DNA from: a virus
Direction: 5' to 3' (one strand)
Length of the DNA: 64,000 nucleotides
Virus record (IMG/VR): IMGVR_UViG_3300032236_001850
Coordinates: 240,392-304,391 of that record
The translations under genes were made by a program, and so were the position numbers. Within the stretch, counting starts at the first letter, position 1. The number at the start of each line of letters is the position of its first letter. This document shows, piece after piece, positions 58,390 to 64,000 of the stretch. The notes under the pieces were generated by a model that was not told the DNA's origin, searched no databases, and worked only from the letters and a program-made list of their open reading frames with translations.

Positions 58390-60114
58390 ATGAAATTGAT
58401 TAACGAACAAGAAATCTACGATACATGGTCACCGCTTATCGAGAGCAAAGCTGGTATCACAGATGAAGGAAAAAAAGGGTGGTTAACTAAATATTGCCAC
58501 TATCACTCATTAAACGAGTCTGCTGGTGCTTATAACACTTTAGGTGTTGTAAATGGTATGGGTAACGTTGCTCCTCCTGCATTCCCAGGAATGAATATGG
58601 GTGGTACAACATTATCTACACAAGCTAATGCTGGTTTCTACAACACACAATGGCAAGGTTCAGGTGATAAATTCCCATCATTATTACCTTTAGCAATTCA
58701 AGTTGCTGCAAAAACTATCGGTTTCGACATCGTTCCGGTTATCCCTATGTCAGGTCCAACTGGTATCTTATCATACTTGGATTATGTTTATGCTGGTGGT
58801 AAAATTGCTGCTGCTGCTGGTACTGATGCTGCTTCTCAGTTAGCTAGTGCCCCATCAATGATCAAATTCCCAGTTTATCAGTCATCTACTGGTGCTACTG
58901 GTGCTACTGGTGCTACTGCAGGTACATTTACAGCTGGTGCTACTGGTAACATTGGAACATTAAACTTAACATTCATAGGTCTTTCTAGAATTGATGGTTT
59001 CCCAATCTTCCAAGTAACTGGTATGGCTGCTGGTTCTAACATTGCTAGCTATATTAACGGTACTCCTACTGTACTTACTAACTTTGGTTCTAGTGGTTTC
59101 TATACTGGTGCTACATATTCTAGTAACGGTTATACAGCTCAATTAGTTAAAGCTTTAGAGGATCACATCCAAGGTTTCTCTGGTGCTGGTTTTAATAATA
59201 CTGATGCTTGGCAAGGTCCTTACGTTGATGGTACTAAAACTTACAATCCTATGTTAAGAGGTGTTGGTGAGTCTACTTACTTCAACTCAATGGGTCTTTC
59301 GACTTTCACTAAATTCGTTGAAGCTGAGACATTCCAAGTAGCTGCTTCTGTTACAACAGAGCAAATACAAGACCTTAACAAACAATTCGGTATCGATGTT
59401 ATTTCAATGATCGAGAACGCATTGGTTAATGAGGTATCTCAAGCTATTAACAAACACATCTTAGCAAGAGCATTTGCTTTAGGTTGGTCAAATCACGTTT
59501 TATTCAACAGTGTTGAAAACCAAAACTTGAACTTAAACCTTGTGATCAACGGTTCTGCTGGTACAACATTCTCTTACATCAACAAAATTGATGCTAACGT
59601 TGCAATGGCAATTCCAGCTGGTCCTGCTTCAGGCGGTTATGAGAACTTATCAACTCTTCAAAGAAGATTATTCTCAAGAATCCTTGCAGCTGCAAACGTA
59701 GTAGCTAACAGAGGTAGAAGAGGTCCTGCTAACTTCATCGTTACTAACGCTGCTGTAGCAAGTGCACTTCAAGATATCTCTCAGTTCACTTTCGCTCCAT
59801 TCTCTAACACATTAACTCAAAACAATGGTACTTTATACCCTGTAGGTTCTCTTGCTGGTATGACTGTTTACGTTGATCAGAATATGCAGTATTCTGATAC
59901 GAGAGTATTAGTTGGAAGAAAAGGTGGTGATGATGAACCAGGATTAAAATTCATGCCTTACATGATGGCAGAGTCTATTCAGACAATCTCTGAAGGTACT
60001 ATGTCACCTAAGATCGCAGTTAAATCTAGATATGCTTTAGTAGAAGCTGGTTTCTTACCAGAAACTATGTACTTAACATTCTTTGTTAACGTACCTGCTG
60101 GTGGTTTAGCATAA
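58390..60114 (+). CDS. Major capsid protein precursor (T4 gp23-like)
   Basis: 574 residues (T4 gp23: 521). The leader ends at SLNE|SAG (E43), the protease consensus, as in T4 where gp23 loses 65 residues. Then PLAIQVAAKTIGFDIVPVIPMSGPTGILSYLDYVY (quoted in parts: FDIVPVIPMSGPTG) corresponds to gp23's start of the mature HK97-type fold. An inserted Gly/Ala/Thr-rich part (~168-260) replaces the T4 insertion domain. The end (RYALVEAGFLPETMYLTFF) is the C-terminal strand. Codon choice is more uniform than in neighbours, as expected of the most expressed gene. A terminator follows. Confidence 0.92.
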   Translation: MKLINEQEIYDTWSPLIESKAGITDEGKKGWLTKYCHYHSLNESAGAYNTLGVVNGMGNVAPPAFPGMNMGGTTLSTQANAGFYNTQWQGSGDKFPSLLPLAIQVAAKTIGFDIVPVIPMSGPTGILSYLDYVYAGGKIAAAAGTDAASQLASAPSMIKFPVYQSSTGATGATGATAGTFTAGATGNIGTLNLTFIGLSRIDGFPIFQVTGMAAGSNIASYINGTPTVLTNFGSSGFYTGATYSSNGYTAQLVKALEDHIQGFSGAGFNNTDAWQGPYVDGTKTYNPMLRGVGESTYFNSMGLSTFTKFVEAETFQVAASVTTEQIQDLNKQFGIDVISMIENALVNEVSQAINKHILARAFALGWSNHVLFNSVENQNLNLNLVINGSAGTTFSYINKIDANVAMAIPAGPASGGYENLSTLQRRLFSRILAAANVVANRGRRGPANFIVTNAAVASALQDISQFTFAPFSNTLTQNNGTLYPVGSLAGMTVYVDQNMQYSDTRVLVGRKGGDDEPGLKFMPYMMAESIQTISEGTMSPKIAVKSRYALVEAGFLPETMYLTFFVNVPAGGLA

Positions 60115-60136
60115 TCTTAGGATTAACAAATATATC

Positions 60137-60166
60137 AAAAGTCCCGGATATACCGGGACTTTTTTT
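60137..60166 (+). terminator. Rho-independent terminator after the capsid gene
   Basis: 11-bp stem AAAAGTCCCGG / CCGGGACTTTT, loop ATATA, T tract. Strongest GC stem in the window. Confidence 0.92.
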
Positions 60167-60199
60167 ATGACCTGAACTTAAATAAAAAATCTCTGTTGG

Positions 60200-60207
60200 G
60201 ATATATA
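60200..60207 (+). promoter_or_regulatory. Putative late promoter box GATATATA abutting a start codon
   Basis: GATATATA ends 1 base before the ATG at 60209. If transcription starts 7-10 bases after the box, the first usable ATG would be 60230. Confidence 0.55.
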
Positions 60208-60208
60208 G

Positions 60209-61384
60209 ATGATAAAAATAAATCAATTTATGAAATGTATTCCATCTTTTGAGGATTTTGAAGAATATGAGGGTCTTATCGAAAATCTAGATCCTTCGCT
60301 ACTTAAAGAATTAAGATCCATAGAAATACCAGAATTAGAATCTCCTATAAACGAGGGAAGAATAGCAAATTTTCTAACAAATAAACTTTCCAGATTCCTT
60401 CTTGGATCATTTTCTGGTGTTGGTATGATAGATGAAGCTATTAGAGCAATTCTTTCAATTGAACTTGATCTTATAAGAAAAAATAGTGATTTCAAAAAAG
60501 TTATAGCTAAGTATGATGATCAAATAGATCAACTTGCTAAAGAAGGAAATAAAGATAAAATCTCTGCAGTTTCAAAGGAAAGAGAAGCTAAAACTAACGA
60601 GTTTGATGCATATGAAAAAGCTCAGAATCTTAAACTTAAGAAAGCTAAAGAGCTAGCTAAACATATTGTTAATGGTAATGCGAGAAGAAAAGAATATATT
60701 GAGTCTTGCTATGCTGAAAATGAAATAGAAATGGCTGAACTTGAATATAAATTAGCTAAGGAGAGATCCGAGGATCAGACAGCATTAAAAGCTTATGAGG
60801 AAAGAATAGCTAAAGCTAAGGAAGAAGCAGAAGCTAAAGCTAAGGAAATAGAAGATCAGATGAAGGATGCAGAGGAGAACGAACCAAAAGAATCCAAATC
60901 CGATGTTTCTATGGATGTGGAGAAGGAGAAAAAGGTTATTTCTAGAAAAAGAGGTGGTGACGTGATTAAAAGAAAAAATGAATTGGAGAAGGAAATAGCT
61001 GATATTAAATCCGACATGGAAAGAAAGCTAAATCAAATATCCAATAAAATTAAAAAGTCTCAAAAGCCTTTAACTGAAAGATATCTTGAAAACGCTAAGC
61101 TTGATCTAATAGAGATGGCTACAGCTTTGGATTATAAAAAAGAGCTTCTAACAACATTTAGAAATCTTGGCAAAAATGCAGCAGAAATCGAGAAGAAATT
61201 AGATAATAATAAAGAATTCAAGGATGCTATTGAGAAAATCAATAGAGGTGCAGGTAATGCTAAACAAATCAAGGGTGAGGTATTAAAAGCATTTAGAGAT
61301 GCTTTCTCGTCGGTTGGTATAGGTAAATCTGGGGTTTTAACCACAGAAATTATAGACAAACTTAAGGAAAAATTAAATAACTAA
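60209..61384 (+). CDS. Coiled-coil virion-internal/core protein with cleavable leader
   Basis: 391 residues from 60209; if the abutting promoter box is real, translation more likely starts at ATG 60230 (MKCIPSFEDFEEYEGL). A protease site PINE|G lies at residues 47-49, leaving a helical mature protein. Residues ~95-340 are Lys/Glu/Ala-rich coiled coil with KAKEEAEAKAKEIEDQ-type sequence. No known family. The pattern matches T4 core/internal proteins, packaged round the scaffold and trimmed. Confidence 0.6.
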   Translation: MIKINQFMKCIPSFEDFEEYEGLIENLDPSLLKELRSIEIPELESPINEGRIANFLTNKLSRFLLGSFSGVGMIDEAIRAILSIELDLIRKNSDFKKVIAKYDDQIDQLAKEGNKDKISAVSKEREAKTNEFDAYEKAQNLKLKKAKELAKHIVNGNARRKEYIESCYAENEIEMAELEYKLAKERSEDQTALKAYEERIAKAKEEAEAKAKEIEDQMKDAEENEPKESKSDVSMDVEKEKKVISRKRGGDVIKRKNELEKEIADIKSDMERKLNQISNKIKKSQKPLTERYLENAKLDLIEMATALDYKKELLTTFRNLGKNAAEIEKKLDNNKEFKDAIEKINRGAGNAKQIKGEVLKAFRDAFSSVGIGKSGVLTTEIIDKLKEKLNN

Positions 61385-61386
61385 TC

Positions 61387-62289
61387 ATGACTTTAAAATT
61401 TAAGGAGTGGGATCAGCTTAATGAAGCTAGCTTAATCGATAAAGTAAAAAATTGGTTTAGTAGTAAATTTGGTGGTCCGGTGGGCAAGATTGACGACCTT
61501 ATAGAGGAGTACAAGTCCGCGGAAAGTGACTATGTTGATGAATGGGAAAAATTACAATCCGAACTTGATAAGCTTGACCTAGAAAAAGGACAAACTAAAA
61601 GCGATCCTGCTGAATTAAAAAGAATTGAAAAATTCATAGATAAGAATACTCATGCACTCGAAGCTGGTGAAAAAGCACACGCTAAGAGAATAGATCTTTT
61701 GATGGCTAAGGTTAAACAAGAAATCAATGGTGACACAAAACTCAAGAAGTATTGGGAATTCAATAAAACAAAAGTTGATGCTGAAATTGCAGAGGACATG
61801 TATAAGAGAGCTAAAAATTTAGCGGATGCAACTTTAGGTAAATCCCTCTATAATAAATACAAAGCAACAGTACTTAGAGCAAAAGAAAAAGATGCTGAAT
61901 TTAGAAAACTGTATGGTGATCTAATAAATGGTACCGGAAGAGACAGGGAAAATGAACCAAATTCAAAAGTACCAGGTGGAGGATCTACAGGTTTAAGTGA
62001 TTCTCAGATGGAGCAATTCCTAAACATGTCAATAACCGAATTTGCCAAGGAGGTAAGAACAATGGAAAAAGGTGATATAAGAGAACTTGTTTCTTTTCTT
62101 ATAAGAAAAAGAAATGATCTTTATGTGCAAATGGACACTGAAAGAGATGCACTCAATGAATTGATTGCTAAGAAACAAGGTGCAGGTGCAACCAAAGAAA
62201 GCGCAGCAGCTAAGCTTAAAGAAATCCGTGAAAAATACATGGACAAGATTAGAGATCTTAGAGGAAAAATAACAATAGTTAGAAGATGA
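61387..62289 (+). CDS. Helical virion-internal/core protein with cleavable leader
   Basis: 300 residues. Leader MTLKFKEWDQLNE|A ends in an L-x-E site at residue 13, followed by SLIDKVKNWFSSKFGG, an amphipathic helix. The rest is coiled-coil-like, Lys/Glu-rich, with a Gly-rich break near residue 198. It is similar in style to the preceding protein (INE|G then IANFLTNKLSRFLLG), so the two may be distant paralogues. ATG lies 2 bases after the previous stop. Confidence 0.6.
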   Translation: MTLKFKEWDQLNEASLIDKVKNWFSSKFGGPVGKIDDLIEEYKSAESDYVDEWEKLQSELDKLDLEKGQTKSDPAELKRIEKFIDKNTHALEAGEKAHAKRIDLLMAKVKQEINGDTKLKKYWEFNKTKVDAEIAEDMYKRAKNLADATLGKSLYNKYKATVLRAKEKDAEFRKLYGDLINGTGRDRENEPNSKVPGGGSTGLSDSQMEQFLNMSITEFAKEVRTMEKGDIRELVSFLIRKRNDLYVQMDTERDALNELIAKKQGAGATKESAAAKLKEIREKYMDKIRDLRGKITIVRR

Positions 62290-62546
62290 TAACATTTAAT
62301 ACTTTCAGATTATTGGAGGATGATTCCGAAGCAACAAAGGTTCAGGAACTCAGATTACAATTATCACAAAATTTTGATGAACTAACAGATGCTAAAGCTC
62401 TTAAGAAGGAAGGTGATCCTGCTTCGGAATCTGCAAGTTTAGATAAGCAATCTGCTATTTATGTACAGATATCAAACACAATGAAGGCTCTTTCTGCCGA
62501 AATCAAAAAACAACAAACAACAGTAGCAACGCCTACTACAACATAA
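62286..62546 (+). CDS. Small protein with capsid-targeting-like leader
   Basis: 86 residues, starting inside the last codons of the preceding gene (4-base ATGA overlap). Leader MITFNTFRLLE|D fits the F-x-x-F...L-x-E form; the mature part would be a ~75-residue helical pair with a Thr-rich end. Size resembles T4 internal proteins. Confidence 0.58.
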   Translation: MITFNTFRLLEDDSEATKVQELRLQLSQNFDELTDAKALKKEGDPASESASLDKQSAIYVQISNTMKALSAEIKKQQTTVATPTTT

Positions 62547-62558
62547 AAAGATAAAGAG

Positions 62559-64000
62559 ATGAATCAATATTTAAAAAATAATCCAGTAGCTAGAGCAATC
62601 TTTGAAAACCATAGAGCTGAAAGACTATTTGAAAATGAAGCTGTTGATAATGTTTTAAGAACAATTACTGATGCTTGTATGGGCATATATCAGAAATTAG
62701 TTTTTGATATGGCACCTTCCAGAGAAAGAAATCCCGATGGTACAAGAACTAAGCTTTCTCCAATAATAGATGCAAAGGATATCGATGGATTAGTGGCAGT
62801 ACTTAGAAACGATTCAGCAGAAAGCGGGGTTAAATCCACAAATTATACCGAAGCTAAGAATTTATATTTACAAGCATTAGAAAAATATACCGAAGCTTTA
62901 GTAAGTGCATGTAAGGTAAACAAGGCTAATGAAAAATTCATTCTTGATTATGCTAAAAATAGTGCACAGACTATGCAGAGGAGAACTGAACAACTTGCAA
63001 AATCTGCTAAGGAGGAAAACGAAGCTAAGATGAATGATTCAGAATCTTTTTATTTTAATGGAGAACTTTCACGTCTCTACGAGAGCGGAATTTTTACTGG
63101 TTATAAAGGAAGAGTTGAGGATCTTAGAAAACTTTTAGCTAATCTTATACTTGCTTCAAATGGTAAAACATCCAAAAATGGCTATGGAAGGGATTGGCAA
63201 ACAACATTTGTTGATCTGGACGAAAAAAGAAAATCCCTTGATACATCTAAAGGTGCATTTGGGGAAAAGGATAAAAAAGCACTTGATGACCTTGAAGCTC
63301 AAGTTGATAAATACAGACTTGAGTTTATAAAGGCTTCTAATGCTGCAGTGGATAAATCTTTAGCTGCTGTTGAAAGTGACGAGGAGCTTAATGGTTCGTA
63401 TGGTGACGTTAATACCCTTTGTGACGAGGCTAAATTGCTTAAGACAAGAGCAGATTCACAATATGCAACAGCTCTAACAACAATAAAGGATGATCACAAG
63501 GAGAAGGAAGAGGTTTTCAATAAAACATTATTTCCTATAAAGAAAGGTGACACCGATGCTGATGATAAATTCAAAGATAGTGGATTGATATTTGCTATAC
63601 AAAAAGCTCTTTGTGACGGAATACCTGCAGCTGGTAAATTAATAAAATCAAAAGGTGGACCTAATGGTAAATATGGTCCAGCTACAAAATCTGTTATTGC
63701 AACATTACAAAAAATGGAGGGTAATAAGAATGTTAATGGTGATTTGGATCAGGCATTACTTTCTGATATTCTTTCATCCGATTGGGTTTCTGACGAGAAC
63801 AAAAAGGCTGTACACAAAGCACTCGATATAGCAAAGGTAAAGATGAATGAAAGTTTATCGACAGTTTTTTCTTTTGCTGATTTTGCTAAATCCTCTACGA
63901 TTAATGAGAATAAGATTGTTTTCAATAATGATGATTTTTCTAAGGAACTTGATGCTCAGTATAAAGAAACTGTTTCAAGTGAACCTCTTTCTCAGGAAGG
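62559..64000 (+). CDS. Putative virion-internal protein with peptidoglycan-binding-like domain (3' end cut by window edge)
   Basis: Open from ATG 62559 to the window end (480 codons seen). The N-terminus has two candidate protease sites, AIFE|N (residue 16) and LFE|N (25). A long helical middle follows. Residues ~345-400 (SGLIFAIQKALC ... GPNGKYGPATKSVIATLQKM) resemble a peptidoglycan-binding domain 1, as in the 7995 protein, with which it seems related in layout. Further on, FSFADFAKSSTINE|N is another leader-like site. Probably a packaged head protein; function unknown. Confidence 0.6.
   Translation, partial: MNQYLKNNPVARAIFENHRAERLFENEAVDNVLRTITDACMGIYQKLVFDMAPSRERNPDGTRTKLSPIIDAKDIDGLVAVLRNDSAESGVKSTNYTEAKNLYLQALEKYTEALVSACKVNKANEKFILDYAKNSAQTMQRRTEQLAKSAKEENEAKMNDSESFYFNGELSRLYESGIFTGYKGRVEDLRKLLANLILASNGKTSKNGYGRDWQTTFVDLDEKRKSLDTSKGAFGEKDKKALDDLEAQVDKYRLEFIKASNAAVDKSLAAVESDEELNGSYGDVNTLCDEAKLLKTRADSQYATALTTIKDDHKEKEEVFNKTLFPIKKGDTDADDKFKDSGLIFAIQKALCDGIPAAGKLIKSKGGPNGKYGPATKSVIATLQKMEGNKNVNGDLDQALLSDILSSDWVSDENKKAVHKALDIAKVKMNESLSTVFSFADFAKSSTINENKIVFNNDDFSKELDAQYKETVSSEPLSQE

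Overview
This window is a stretch of a large, AT-rich tailed-phage genome of the T4-like contractile-tail (myovirus) type. Every credible gene is on the + strand, and genes are tightly packed, with many TAATG or ATGA stop/start overlaps. Recognisable T4-type proteins include UvsX, a DnaB/gp41-type helicase, gp46/gp47, neck and tail-completion proteins (gp14- and gp15-like), terminase gp16/gp17, sheath gp18, tube gp19, a gp55-like late sigma factor, head-completion nuclease gp4, portal gp20, DNA ligase, clamp loader gp44/gp62, an RNase H-type 5' nuclease, prohead protease gp21 and major capsid protein gp23. Three promoters match the Bacteroidetes -7 consensus TAnnTTTG, so the host is most likely a member of the Bacteroidetes. 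No tRNA, CRISPR array, insertion sequence or integrase was seen.

Layout: 1-7902 is a glycan block: glycosyltransferase-like proteins (GT25, GT10 fucosyltransferase, two GT2, two less certain), a nucleotidyltransferase/HAD/kinase fusion, and the enzymes that make GDP-L-fucose from GDP-mannose. 7995-11254 holds three helical, probably virion-internal proteins. 11528-17585 is recombination and replication (uvsX, helicase, gp47, gp46). 17624-33015 is neck, packaging and tail (PKD protein, gp15, gp14-like, gp16, gp17, gp18, two gp19, gp26-like, tape-measure-like). 33098-38355 mixes dCMP deaminase, an ECF-like sigma factor, a PD-(D/E)XK nuclease, membrane proteins and a paralogous pair. 38438-45452 holds a large unknown protein with a possible -1 frameshift, gp55, gp4 and two portal genes. 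45541-52686 is a second DNA-metabolism block (ligase, gp44, guanylate kinase, 5' nuclease, gp62-like, UV endonuclease, 3'-5' exonuclease). 52742-64000 is the head block: a nucleotidyltransferase, a large membrane-active-looking protein, a protease-scaffold fusion, the major capsid protein, and further proteins with short cleavable-looking N-termini. The last gene runs off the right edge.

Regulation can be read in outline. A GATATATA box lies about 15-30 bases before the first gene of most structural transcription units and often follows a strong hairpin-T terminator; it resembles the T4 late promoter TATAAATA and fits the gp55-like sigma factor at 41274. DNA-metabolism units instead start at host-like TAnnTTTG promoters. 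A second, ECF-like sigma factor (33654) may add a further class.

Most notable points: a phage-borne GDP-fucose pathway with its own fucosyltransferase; tandem duplication of portal and tail-tube genes; a prohead protease fused to a scaffold made of 14-residue repeats; a set of proteins with T4-like capsid-targeting leaders, including a predicted nucleotidyltransferase that could be injected; a candidate A_AAA_AAC frameshift; and a terminator whose loop is itself the late-promoter box.
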